A DNA stretch of 64,000 nt from Urechidicola croceus (lineage in GTDB: Bacteria > Bacteroidota > Bacteroidia > Flavobacteriales > Flavobacteriaceae), in assembly GCA_905181865.1 (NCBI GenBank), contig CAJIZG010000003.1:389001-453000 (forward strand). The letters run 5' to 3'. Numbering within the stretch: the stretch's first letter is position 1; every line of letters starts with the position of its first letter. Below the pieces are notes generated by a model. It did not search any database. It saw only the letters and a list, made by a program, of their open reading frames with translations, and was not told the DNA's origin. Positions 54,970-63,372 of this stretch are shown in pieces. The position numbers and the translations under genes were made by a program.

Positions 54970-55127
54970 AACAAATAGCATACCGTTAAGTTATTATTTC
55001 ACTAGTGTTTTAGATTGATTTAAAATTGGAAACCTGTTTAATCTAACTTCTAAGTGTTGTAATTATGACTTAAAAACGTATGACTTTAAAAAAACCCTTA
55101 AAAAAAGATTAAAAAAAATTATAATTC
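54970..55127 (-). promoter_or_regulatory. Shared upstream block of the plug gene
   Basis: About 158 bp match 57647-57806 at high identity (ACAAATAGCATACCGT, TTGATTTAAAATTG, AACGTATGAC, AAAAAAACCCTTAAAAAA). The 3' 60 bp also match the rhaT upstream block. Together with the following AT-rich DNA it fills most of the 546-bp gap 54936-55481. Confidence 0.6.
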
Positions 55128-55306
55128 CTTAAATCCGCAGATTAACTTCAAATCCTCATAATTTTTATCAAAGAGCATATTTTAGACTTATTTTGAGATA
55201 GATTTGAGAAATAAAATAGTTTTTCGCTTATCTGACTATTTTTTAAGTCACTCTTTTTTCCTCTTTGTACTTAGAAATTTTACTGATTTCACAAAATGAA
55301 AAGGAC

Positions 55307-55343
55307 AATTCATAAATAACTAACAAGTAGCTGTTTATGAATT
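55307..55343. terminator. Hairpin in the gap after FISUMP gene 1
   Basis: AATTCATAAA and TTTATGAATT form a perfect 10-bp stem with a 17-nt loop. No T run follows on either strand, so a terminator role is uncertain. Confidence 0.3.
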
Positions 55344-55481
55344 TTAAGGCAACTATTTAGAGCATACTTATTCTATGGAATTTCAAAAAGAGATTGTTTT
55401 TTTCAAAATCTGAGTTTATTTGGTTAAAGCAGTTATATATAGGAAAAATAAGTACCAAAAATGGCCGGTGGAAATACGGTT

Positions 55482-56141
55482 TTAATCCTTGACACAACGA
55501 ACGCTAAAACCGTACTCCTCGTAGGTGTAGTAACGGAATATGGTCGTGCGATCGCAACGCAGGTACCGGGACAATGCGGTTGACGTAGCGTACACAGTAG
55601 CACTCCACCAGACGCCGGTGCTGCCCATAGTGATGAAACTTCCACCGGGGTAGCGGTAACCGCCCGGAAGACCCGAAAATCCGTAGTCATCGGTGCCATT
55701 TCCATTATCAATCCAACCGCTCGTTGCTTTTAATTTGGTGCCTTCGTTTGTACCTCTCCAGCCTGTATCTTCTGCTTCGATTTGGCCCATACCTATTGCC
55801 TTTTCCATTTGTTTCCATTCATCATCGGTAGGTAAGTGCCATCCAGCCGGGCAGGCTTTTTTTGCTGCTTTCCATCTGTATAACCTACCGTAGGTTTTTA
55901 CATTGCTTTCATCGCTGTTGTATGCCCAAGAACCATCACCAACATCGTAAGCGAGATTTTCTGCCATCCACCATTGTTCACCAATTTTTACGGTTTTGTA
56001 AGTTTTGCCATCGCGCGAATCCGTAATTGTACCGGTTTCACCAGTATTATTGTCATCTTTATTTGCTTTTTGTGAAAAGGCAGGATTTGCAATTAGTATT
56101 CCTGCAATAATTGTAATGGCTAAAAAAATGGGCTTTTTCAT
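55482..56141 (-). CDS. FISUMP-domain secreted protein 1
   Basis: The 219-residue protein has a signal peptide (ending PAFSQ), then the FISUMP (Fibrobacter major paralogous) domain: ITDSRDGKTYKTVKIGEQWW, MAENLAYD, CPAGWHLPTDDEW, GGYRYPGGSF and VRCVKD at the end. The domain is C-type-lectin-like and found in surface proteins; a binding role is inferred. It is 8 bp after the transglutaminase gene, so the two are co-transcribed. A close paralog lies at 58018. Confidence 0.88.
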   Translation of the reverse strand: MKKPIFLAITIIAGILIANPAFSQKANKDDNNTGETGTITDSRDGKTYKTVKIGEQWWMAENLAYDVGDGSWAYNSDESNVKTYGRLYRWKAAKKACPAGWHLPTDDEWKQMEKAIGMGQIEAEDTGWRGTNEGTKLKATSGWIDNGNGTDDYGFSGLPGGYRYPGGSFITMGSTGVWWSATVYATSTALSRYLRCDRTTIFRYYTYEEYGFSVRCVKD

Positions 56142-56149
56142 AATCTAAA

Positions 56150-57436
56150 TTAGTTTTTTAATACCAGATTAAAATCAGGGGAAGAATCTGTTCCGGTATA
56201 AATTGTAAATGATTGGTCAATTTTATTTTTCGGATGGCTTACAACTACTTTGTATTCCGTTTCTTTTTTTAGTTTGAATTGCAAGAACTGGTTCATGTCA
56301 TCGGTTACACGAGGCGAATAGCCAAAATCCACTTTTTTGTCCCCTGCAAAAATATCGACCCTGCAACTTAATCTGGATTCGCTTTTCGAGGTGTTTTCAT
56401 CTTTAAAAACTACAAATTTTGCAATTAGTTCATCCTCCTTTAATTTGCTGTTTTTAATCGATTCCTGATATAAATCGATATATTTTTGAGTGACATTAAT
56501 TCCCCAGATATATGGTTCTTCTGCTTTTACTTTAGAAGATTTCATTTGTTCGTAGCGTTTTCGCATGTTCTCCGGCAAAACATCCAAATCAATTTTATCG
56601 GCAAGTAGCCTTGCTCCACCTCCGGCATAATAAGGCATTCCGGTAGGTTTGTACGACGCAGCGTAAATCCAATGCAACATATTGTCAGGGTCAGCTTTCC
56701 CGGCATTGCCTAAAAACCACGATTTATTTAACTTCTCGGGATAGTACTCAATAAATTGCCATTTGTCATCTACGAAAACTTCGCTCCAGGTGTGGTTTCC
56801 TGTGTAGTTTGTCCACATGGGGGTTCCAGCTAAGCGCGATGGAATTCCCACAGCACGAAATGCATCAGTTAAAATAATTGATAAGCCGGTGCAAGTGGCC
56901 ATATTTTCAGCCATCGCTTCTTTTGGGCTCGAATCAACTATCGAGCGATTTGTGTTGTATCCAACATTAACCTCTTTATTAATTGGGCGTGCTATAGCAA
57001 AAATTGCATCAAATAAATTGTCTTTGTCGTCTACATATTTTGCAAAACGTTCGAAGAAATCTTTACGCCAAGGGTCGCGCGTTTCCGAAATATTTGCGTA
57101 AGGCAAAACTTCGTTAAAGAAAATGGAGTCAGGTAGTGCAGCACACCACGAATATTTTTCGCGGGCTTTGTACGCATACGCTGCATTTTCAAGCAAGAAA
57201 TCAGCCGAAAGGGATGTTAAATCGCGTTTAGGCATGTAACTAATTATAAATGCCATTCCCTCTTTTTGTTCTTCGGGTGCTTCTGTAAGAGCTTTTTGTA
57301 ACTCAAGTGAATTTTCACCTGCCTTTGAGAAAGCTGAATCTAAATGCATGTTGTATGATTCGGGAACTCCGGGATATTTGGATTGACAACTCGCAAAAAC
57401 GAAAATTATTAGTGCTAATGAAATTAGTTTATTCAT
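56150..57436 (-). CDS. Transglutaminase-core lipoprotein
   Basis: The 428-residue lipoprotein (VFASC, Cys17) has a helical N-terminus (EEQKEGMAFIISYMPKRDLT) and a transglutaminase-like core with cysteine in MATCTGLSII, histidine in TGNHTWSEVF and DDKWQFIEY. A C-terminal beta domain (about 345-428) follows. It matches the N-terminal half of the fusion protein at 45138 but lacks the esterase. Upstream are a nested-palindrome leader and the shared upstream block. Such cores may act as proteases or transferases; the target is unknown. Confidence 0.83.
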   Translation of the reverse strand: MNKLISLALIIFVFASCQSKYPGVPESYNMHLDSAFSKAGENSLELQKALTEAPEEQKEGMAFIISYMPKRDLTSLSADFLLENAAYAYKAREKYSWCAALPDSIFFNEVLPYANISETRDPWRKDFFERFAKYVDDKDNLFDAIFAIARPINKEVNVGYNTNRSIVDSSPKEAMAENMATCTGLSIILTDAFRAVGIPSRLAGTPMWTNYTGNHTWSEVFVDDKWQFIEYYPEKLNKSWFLGNAGKADPDNMLHWIYAASYKPTGMPYYAGGGARLLADKIDLDVLPENMRKRYEQMKSSKVKAEEPYIWGINVTQKYIDLYQESIKNSKLKEDELIAKFVVFKDENTSKSESRLSCRVDIFAGDKKVDFGYSPRVTDDMNQFLQFKLKKETEYKVVVSHPKNKIDQSFTIYTGTDSSPDFNLVLKN

Positions 57437-57471
57437 ACTGTTCTATTTTTTGTTATTAAAATATTAACTTA

Positions 57472-57555
57472 TATATCTAATTTGAAAAATTTATACCGAA
57501 TATAGTTCGGTCAGAGAGCAAGTTCTATTCAATTCCTGTCAAATTAGTATAACCC
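57472..57555 (-). promoter_or_regulatory. Nested-palindrome leader, copy 2
   Basis: CTAATTTGA and TCAAATTAG form a perfect 9-bp outer inverted repeat, and ACCGAA-TATAG-TTCGGT is a perfect inner one. It starts 36 bp upstream of the transglutaminase ATG at 57436. No convincing -7 box falls at a fixed place inside it. Confidence 0.7.
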
Positions 57556-57646
57556 CAGCCCTTAGCCAGGATATAAGTAGAAAATGAATTTAGGTTTATT
57601 CTTCTATAAATCTAAAATTGTTCAACGTGATTTCATTGTTAAAAAC

Positions 57647-57806
57647 TAAAAACAAATAGCATACCGTCAAGTTGTTATTTCACTCGTGTTTTGGATTGAT
57701 TTAAAATTGAAAAACTGTTTAATCTAACCTCTAGGTGTTGTAACTACTGCTTAAAACGTATGACGTTAAAAAAACCCTTAAAAAAGATTAATAAAATTAT
57801 AATTGT
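57647..57806 (-). promoter_or_regulatory. Shared upstream block of the transglutaminase gene
   Basis: Partner of 54970-55127 and, in its last 60 bp, of 36841-36900. It lies about 210-370 bp upstream of the transglutaminase start, with leader copy 2 in between. The 581-bp gap 57437-58017 is filled by leader copy 2, this block and a GH32 fragment. Confidence 0.6.
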
Positions 57807-57837
57807 AAAAATAACAACCCAGTTGAGCGACTATTTT

Positions 57838-58010
57838 TTATTCAACACAAAGATGACTCGGCTTGGGATACATAGCCAACGGCAAATCCTCCCTGTGAAT
57901 CAAATCTGTACTTACGGCATGCCCCCAATGCCAACGGTAATCTTCAGGCAGAATGGCCTGATAAAAGAGGTGCCAACGCCCCTGCCTGAAACACAATCCG
58001 TTGGTTAGTC
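57838..58010 (-). pseudogene. N-terminal fragment of a GH32-like glycoside hydrolase
   Basis: On the minus strand the frame reads NGLCFRQGRWHLFYQAILPE and later RWHWGHAVSTDLIHREDLPL before a stop at 57838. This is the first blade of GH32-type enzymes (the nucleophile motif NDPNG, then WHLFYQ, HWGHAVS and DLPLA). The NDPNG part is damaged by a stop and a frame break. The remaining four blades are absent. Confidence 0.6.
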
Positions 58011-58017
58011 AACCAAA

Positions 58018-58677
58018 TTAATCCATGACGCACCTAACACTAAATACGACAGCCTTTTTGTCGCTGTGCCGGCTTACTCCAGGTTTAGTGCAATACAGGG
58101 TCCGGTACCATACGGTATACGGAGAGTACTCAGTCGCACTCCACCAGGCTCCGCTGCTGCCAATGCCGTAGAAATTCCCACCGTAGGTGCGGTAACCGCC
58201 CGGAAGACCCGAAAAGCCGTAGTCATCGGTGCCGTTTCCATTTTCGTTCCAACCGCTCGTTGCTTTTAATTTGGTGCCTTCGTTTGTACCTCGCCAGCCT
58301 GCATCGTCTGCTTCGCTTTGGCTCATACCTATAGCCATTTCCATTTGTTTCCATTCGTCATCGGTAGGTAAATGCCATCCAGATGGACAGGCTTTTTTTG
58401 CTGCTTCCGATGTGTATAACCTACCGTAGGTTTTTACATTGCTTTCATCGTTGTTGTATGCCCAAGAACCATGACCAATATCGTAAGCGAGATTTTCTGC
58501 CATCCACCATTGTTCACCAATTTTTACGCTTTTGTAGGTTTTGCCATCGCGCGAATCCGTAATTGTGCCTGTTTTAACAGTATTATTGTCATCTTTATTT
58601 GCTTTCTGTGAAAAGGCAGGATTGGCAATTAGTATTCCTGCAACAATTGTAATGGCTAAAAAAATGGTTTTTTTCAT
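58018..58677 (-). CDS. FISUMP-domain secreted protein 2
   Basis: The 219-residue protein is a close paralog of FISUMP protein 1, with the same signal peptide and core (SVKIGEQWWMAENLAYD, CPSGWHLPTDDEW, VRCVMD). Differences cluster in the last 60 residues (GNFYGIGSSGAWWSATEYSP, TKPGVSRHSDKKAVVF), the stretch likely to form the ligand face of a C-type-lectin-like fold. It follows a truncated isomerase gene and precedes the GH32 fragment. Confidence 0.87.
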   Translation of the reverse strand: MKKTIFLAITIVAGILIANPAFSQKANKDDNNTVKTGTITDSRDGKTYKSVKIGEQWWMAENLAYDIGHGSWAYNNDESNVKTYGRLYTSEAAKKACPSGWHLPTDDEWKQMEMAIGMSQSEADDAGWRGTNEGTKLKATSGWNENGNGTDDYGFSGLPGGYRTYGGNFYGIGSSGAWWSATEYSPYTVWYRTLYCTKPGVSRHSDKKAVVFSVRCVMD

Positions 58678-58738
58678 AATCTGAGTTTATTTTGATTCAT
58701 ATAATATTTAATCCTACCCTTCTTCTGCAAAAGCACAG

Positions 58739-58893
58739 TTACTGCTCTTCTGCAAAGCGCCTTTGATAATCCTGCCAGGTTTCCATTGTTTGGGTAAGCG
58801 TTTCAACAACATCGCCTTTAAGGTTATAACATTGTATTCCAAAAGGACCATCGTAACCATTATCTTTAAGTGATTTTACAAGTCCATAAGTCT
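58739..58893 (-). pseudogene. C-terminal end of a TIM-barrel sugar isomerase, cut at a GC-rich junction
   Basis: On the minus strand the frame reads VKSLKDNGYDGPFGIQCYNL, then WQDYQRRFAEEQ and a stop at 58739. This is the last helix-strand unit of a xylose-isomerase-like TIM-barrel protein. It ends abruptly at about 58893, where composition changes to GC-rich DNA that belongs to the acetylesterase gene. Confidence 0.65.
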
Positions 58894-58977
58894 AAAGCCC
58901 TTCCTTGCTCATTCCGCTATGCAAGTCGCAATCCCTACGGACGATGCGTTCGGAAGGGGCCAGCGGGCAGGCCTTCT

Positions 58978-60387
58978 TTATTTATGAGGTTTGGCTGGGC
59001 TACCTGGTCCCAGGCGAATCTTGCTTCGAGTCGGTTTGGCGATTGCGTCGCTGGAGACAACAATGGTGATGCCGTCGATCACGGCTTGGGCCTTGACGAA
59101 TTTCCCGTCTTCGCCCGCGATCTCAAACCAGTCGAGGGGCTTGGCGTCGCGCGAGGCGAGGCCGCTTCCGGTATGGTCGAAACTCAGGCGAATCTTGCCG
59201 GCTTCGATAGCCATCGAATTATAGAGGGGACCGGAGTAGACGAGGTCATCCTGGCCATAGTCTTTCGCAAGAGCCCAGAGCGCGAGGCGTTTCCCAACGT
59301 CTAGCTTGTTGCTGGGATGGATGTTCGCTACATTACCGATGTCCGAGATGACTGCCATGCCGGTGTGGGGAATGGCCAGAGCGGCGCTCTGGGCCTCCCA
59401 GAGCAGGGGGAGAGTGCCTTGACCGTCGCCGTAGGGAGCGACGTAGCGATAGGGGGCGATCTGCACAAAGTAGAAGGGGGCGTCGGGGCGCAGAAAGACG
59501 TTGCGCCAGGATTGGATGAGCGCCTGCATTTTATCGAAGTAGAGCATGCCGTCGCCATTGTTCGATTCGCCCTGGTACCAGGTGGCGCCGCGTATGGCGA
59601 AGGGAACGATGGGATTAATCATCGCGTTGTAGAGCAGCGTGGGATGTGCATGTGAGGTTCTGGAAGATGCCGGGTCGTGGAGAATATCCTGGATTTCGGC
59701 GATACGTTCCAACATGTCGGGCAGGCGCGAGATTTCTTCGTGGCGCGTCCAGGCTTCAATGATCGATCCGCCCCACGAGGAGTTGATGAGTCCGACAGGC
59801 ACTTCGATGGACTGGTGGATTTCGCGTCCGAAGTAATAAGCGACGGCCGAAAAGCCCCCGATAGTCTCCGGCGAACAGGCTTGCCATTGGCCGACGATGT
59901 CGTCCTGCGGATCGATGGCGATGTCGCGCGGAACGGAAAAAATCCGGATGTTGGGGTGCTTGGCTGCTTTAAATTCGGAGCTGCTAACGGCCATTTCCAT
60001 GTTGGATTGGCCCGAGCAGAGCCAAACCTCGCCCACGAGGATGTCGGTGAGTTGGATGGTCTCTTGCCCTGCCTTAACTGTCATCGTCAGCGGACCTTTG
60101 CCGCTTCCGAGGGGCGGCAGGGTAACGCGCCAGCGCCCTTCCGCGTTCGCGCGGGTGCGGGCGGAGTGCGGGCCAACCTCAACAGTGACAGTGCGGCCGG
60201 GCGCGGCCCAGCCCCAAATAGGCAGGGGCTGGTCGCGCTGGAGAACCATGTGGTCGGTGAAGATGTTAGCCATTCGGAATGTGGGCTGCAGCTCAGCGGC
60301 GTACAGGCGATGGCCTGCAGTGCCGCCAAGTAACAGGGCGGCCATCATTATAGTTAGGATTGCTTTTCGTAATATGATGTTTTTCAT
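58978..60387 (-). CDS. Sialate O-acetylesterase-like SGNH esterase, C-terminal frameshift (copy 1)
   Basis: The 469-codon gene has a signal peptide (ending RLYAAE), a beta domain (GWAAPGRTVTVEVG), and an SGNH core with the nucleophile Ser128 in CSGQSNMEM, then GLINSSWGGSIIEAW, GATWYQGESNN and the late DIGNVANIHPSNK block. A one-base insertion relative to copy 2 changes the end to KIRLGPGSPAKPHK. The old frame would give RFAWDQVAQPNLINKEGLPA and stop at 58935. GC content is far above the neighbours except in the first 15 codons. Such enzymes remove acetyl groups from sugars. Confidence 0.85.
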   Translation of the reverse strand: MKNIILRKAILTIMMAALLLGGTAGHRLYAAELQPTFRMANIFTDHMVLQRDQPLPIWGWAAPGRTVTVEVGPHSARTRANAEGRWRVTLPPLGSGKGPLTMTVKAGQETIQLTDILVGEVWLCSGQSNMEMAVSSSEFKAAKHPNIRIFSVPRDIAIDPQDDIVGQWQACSPETIGGFSAVAYYFGREIHQSIEVPVGLINSSWGGSIIEAWTRHEEISRLPDMLERIAEIQDILHDPASSRTSHAHPTLLYNAMINPIVPFAIRGATWYQGESNNGDGMLYFDKMQALIQSWRNVFLRPDAPFYFVQIAPYRYVAPYGDGQGTLPLLWEAQSAALAIPHTGMAVISDIGNVANIHPSNKLDVGKRLALWALAKDYGQDDLVYSGPLYNSMAIEAGKIRLSFDHTGSGLASRDAKPLDWFEIAGEDGKFVKAQAVIDGITIVVSSDAIAKPTRSKIRLGPGSPAKPHK

Positions 60388-60486
60388 TTTTAATTGATTT
60401 TTTTGTGAATCTTTCTTTGCGTAACGACCTGAATATAAACAATTAACATCGCTTTTACTTGCTTTTAATTTACATTTTTAAGTACT

Positions 60487-60539
60487 AACCTGAGTTCGAT
60501 TAAAACTCTGAGGCTAATATTTTTAATCCAACTCAGGTT
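60487..60539. mobile_element. 53-bp mini-element with IS982-like ends
   Basis: AACCTGAGTTCGATTAA at 60487-60503 and TTAATCCAACTCAGGTT at 60523-60539 are inverted repeats that match the ends of the IS982 element at 29640 (one mismatch on the right). Only 19 bp lie between. It is either a deletion derivative or a MITE-like unit, and it may also form a hairpin after the rhamnosidase gene stop (60541). Confidence 0.7.
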
Positions 60540-60540
60540 A

Positions 60541-63207
60541 CTATTCTATCGATATTTCATAACTCCCTGACACAAGATTTAGAGTATAGATTCCACTTTC
60601 CGGCTCCTTATCATATTCTATGCCAATATCAGAAATATTTTTTGCCCTAAGTTTTAGTGTTGCGGTACTATTTGCAGGTATTGTGACACTGTACAAAACC
60701 TTGCTGTTAGATCTCTTCCACGAACTTACAATTTCGCCGTAAGGGCTATTGTGTTTTGCTTCAAAGTGTTCTAGTCCGTCAACAAAATGAGGTTCTAAAA
60801 GGATGTTTTTAAAACCGGGCTTCGATGGATCCGGTTTTATTCCTCCCAATGCTTTATAATACCATGCACCTATCTCGCCAAACATTATATGATTACGCGA
60901 CGAAGCTCCTTTCCAATCTTCGAATAGCGTGGTTGCTCCGTTAACAATCCACCATCCCCACGATGGGAATGTTTCTTGCGAAGCCACCTTGTAGGCCAAA
61001 TCAGCATATCCATTTTCACTCAATGCATTTAAAATTGCTTTACTTCCCAACAATCCAACATCAATATGATTACCATCAGCAACTACCTTTTTGGCAAGAT
61101 TATCAGCCACTTGCTTACGAGACTCTTCGGGCACTATACCCCAGAAAAGAGCAGTACTTAGTTCTGTCTGAAAGCCACTTCCATAAATCCCGGTATCTTT
61201 ATTAAAATATTTTTTGTTGATTGCAGCTTTAATATTATTGGCCAATTCGGCATAGTTTACATAGTCAGACTCATTACCTAATAGTTTTGCTGTCTTCGAG
61301 AGAATTGTTGCATCAACAAAATAATAGATTGAAGATGTAAACTCTTTAGGTGTTCTTGATTTTACGGGTACCCAATCTCCTAATCCCCAATCTGTAATAT
61401 ACTCCGGACTTATTTCCGAAATATGATCGACGTACCGTTTTATATTGTCATAGCAATCTGCGAGCAGTTTGGTGTCGCCATAAAAGAGATAGATATTCCA
61501 TGGTATTATCGCGATTGTGCTTGTCCAGTCGGGACCATTTCCCCATGCATATCCCCAATCGCTCGAAGGAATTATTGATGGTAGTACTCCATTAGATTGT
61601 TGTTCGTCTCTGTGATCTGCCAACCATTTTTCGTAAACTGTAATTCCATCAAAATTATAGAGCCCGGTTTCAATGGCGATATGCGCATCTCCTGTCCAAC
61701 CATTCTTTTCGCGTTGTGGACAATCGGTAGGATAACCAAACAGATTAGATAAATAAGCACTATTAGTAGCTTTCCATAGCTTGTTTAATGTTTTATTAGA
61801 ACTATTAATAGTTCCCGTGGGGGGAACATCGCTATGCATAAAAATTCCTGTCAAACTATTTTCTGTCAGGTTAATTGGCTTGTTACTAACAACTTCTACA
61901 TACTGAAATCCTTTGTAATTAAACTTTGGAACAAAAGTCTCAAGCCCTTCGCCTTTTAATGTATAGATATCTGTTTGAAATGGATCTTTATCGTCAGTAG
62001 GCCTGTAATGAGCAATTATATTTGAAAGATCTATATCTCCTTTATCATCAATTAACTCCGAATGTGTTACTCTCAGTTCAGTTCCTGCATCACCTTTCAG
62101 ACTAATTTTAGTTACTCCTGCAATAGTTCTACCCAAATCAAACACATATTTCCGGCTATTAACTTTACGTATACTAACGGGAGTAATCTGTTCTACATCT
62201 CTAATAGGATGCATAAGCTGTGAGACAATATTTTGGGAAGGCGCAGCCGTATTTATACTATTCTTCCAGCCGGAATCATCAAAACCTGCATTATTCCATC
62301 CGGGCTGCTCTAAACGTGCATCGTAGTGCTCGGCTGTATAAATGCTGTTAAAGACAACAGGGCTTAGGGATGTTTTCCAATCTCTATCAGTCGATATTGT
62401 TTCTACAGTTCCATCCTCATAAGTAATCCTTAAATCCATACAAAATTTTGGCCGTGCCCGCCAAGGAGCTTCGTGAAAGAACCAAACTGCTGTAGATTGA
62501 TGATTATACCAACCATTTCCAAGAAGAACACCAACTGCATTGTTTTTTTCCAAAAGATCTGTAATATCGTGTGTAAGATATAAGTTACGGCGATCGAATC
62601 TGGTGTAATTGGGGTCAAGGCGATGATCTCCAACGCGTTTACCATTAATATACAGTTCGTAAAGACCCCCAACAGCAATATATGCCTGTGCCTTTTTAAT
62701 TTTTTTCTTTGCTTCAAACTCCTTCCTGAAATATGGAGCAGGCTTTAAATCAAGATTTCTGGTATCACTTATCCATGCTCCTTTCCAGTTTGTCATCTGC
62801 ATCATGCCGGTTTCAAAATTAGCAACTTTCGAAGCATCACTCTCTTTTTTATCCTTATCCCAAACCTGAACAGTCCAGTAGTATTTTGTAAAAGGTTTAA
62901 GTGGCTTACCCCGGTAGGTAACAAGCGTAGATTCATCTACAACTTTTCCGGTATTCCACATATCTCCTGAACCATTTAAAACCTCTTCTAAGTCAGTTCC
63001 TACTATTATTTTGTAGGCGTTTTGAGTAGCGCCCTCTCTTTTGTCGGATATTTGCCATCTAAATCTCGGGTTCTCCGAATCTACACCAATTGGATTGCTT
63101 AGATACTCGCATAATAAATGTTTAGGGAGGCATTCATTCGTTCTATTGTTACACGAAAAAAGCAGTGCAATAAACAGAACTGCAATAACAGATTTCAGTA
63201 TTTTCAT
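60541..63207 (-). CDS. GH78 alpha-L-rhamnosidase, lipoprotein
   Basis: The 888-residue lipoprotein (LLFSC, Cys19) has fibronectin-like and Bac_rhamnosid domains: CEYLSNPIGVDSENPRFRWQ, YINGKRVGDHRLDPNYTRFD, VLLGNGWYNHQ, FDLGRTIAGVTKISLKGDAG, and the (alpha/alpha)6 core with DCPQREKNGWTGDAHIAIE (general acid) and TTLFEDWKGASSRNHIMFGE. It lacks the discoidin insert of the GH78 protein at 47725. It cleaves terminal alpha-L-rhamnose at the cell surface or in the periplasm. A nested-palindrome leader precedes it. Confidence 0.93.
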   Translation of the reverse strand: MKILKSVIAVLFIALLFSCNNRTNECLPKHLLCEYLSNPIGVDSENPRFRWQISDKREGATQNAYKIIVGTDLEEVLNGSGDMWNTGKVVDESTLVTYRGKPLKPFTKYYWTVQVWDKDKKESDASKVANFETGMMQMTNWKGAWISDTRNLDLKPAPYFRKEFEAKKKIKKAQAYIAVGGLYELYINGKRVGDHRLDPNYTRFDRRNLYLTHDITDLLEKNNAVGVLLGNGWYNHQSTAVWFFHEAPWRARPKFCMDLRITYEDGTVETISTDRDWKTSLSPVVFNSIYTAEHYDARLEQPGWNNAGFDDSGWKNSINTAAPSQNIVSQLMHPIRDVEQITPVSIRKVNSRKYVFDLGRTIAGVTKISLKGDAGTELRVTHSELIDDKGDIDLSNIIAHYRPTDDKDPFQTDIYTLKGEGLETFVPKFNYKGFQYVEVVSNKPINLTENSLTGIFMHSDVPPTGTINSSNKTLNKLWKATNSAYLSNLFGYPTDCPQREKNGWTGDAHIAIETGLYNFDGITVYEKWLADHRDEQQSNGVLPSIIPSSDWGYAWGNGPDWTSTIAIIPWNIYLFYGDTKLLADCYDNIKRYVDHISEISPEYITDWGLGDWVPVKSRTPKEFTSSIYYFVDATILSKTAKLLGNESDYVNYAELANNIKAAINKKYFNKDTGIYGSGFQTELSTALFWGIVPEESRKQVADNLAKKVVADGNHIDVGLLGSKAILNALSENGYADLAYKVASQETFPSWGWWIVNGATTLFEDWKGASSRNHIMFGEIGAWYYKALGGIKPDPSKPGFKNILLEPHFVDGLEHFEAKHNSPYGEIVSSWKRSNSKVLYSVTIPANSTATLKLRAKNISDIGIEYDKEPESGIYTLNLVSGSYEISIE

Positions 63208-63229
63208 TTTTTTAGCTTTTATAACTTAA

Positions 63230-63313
63230 ATATCTAATTTGAAAATTTATACCGAACATAGTTCGGTCAGAGTGCAAGAACTATTTAATTCCGGTCAAAT
63301 TAGTATAACTCCG
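63230..63313 (-). promoter_or_regulatory. Nested-palindrome leader, copy 3
   Basis: It has the same outer CTAATTTGA / TCAAATTAG arms and inner ACCGAA / TTCGGT palindrome as copy 2. It begins 23 bp upstream of the GH78 start at 63207. A GC-rich tract belonging to the second acetylesterase gene begins about 10 bp beyond. Confidence 0.7.
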
Positions 63314-63372
63314 GTCATAAATACTTCCGTGTAGAGCGGTTCGCTACCTCGCCGCTACGCCAATCGTAAGCC

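Noticed and set aside
59677-60397. Long plus-strand frames (218 and 166 codons) over the acetylesterase gene
   Set aside because: They are antisense to a clear SGNH esterase in GC-rich DNA, where stops are rare. The translations show no family features.
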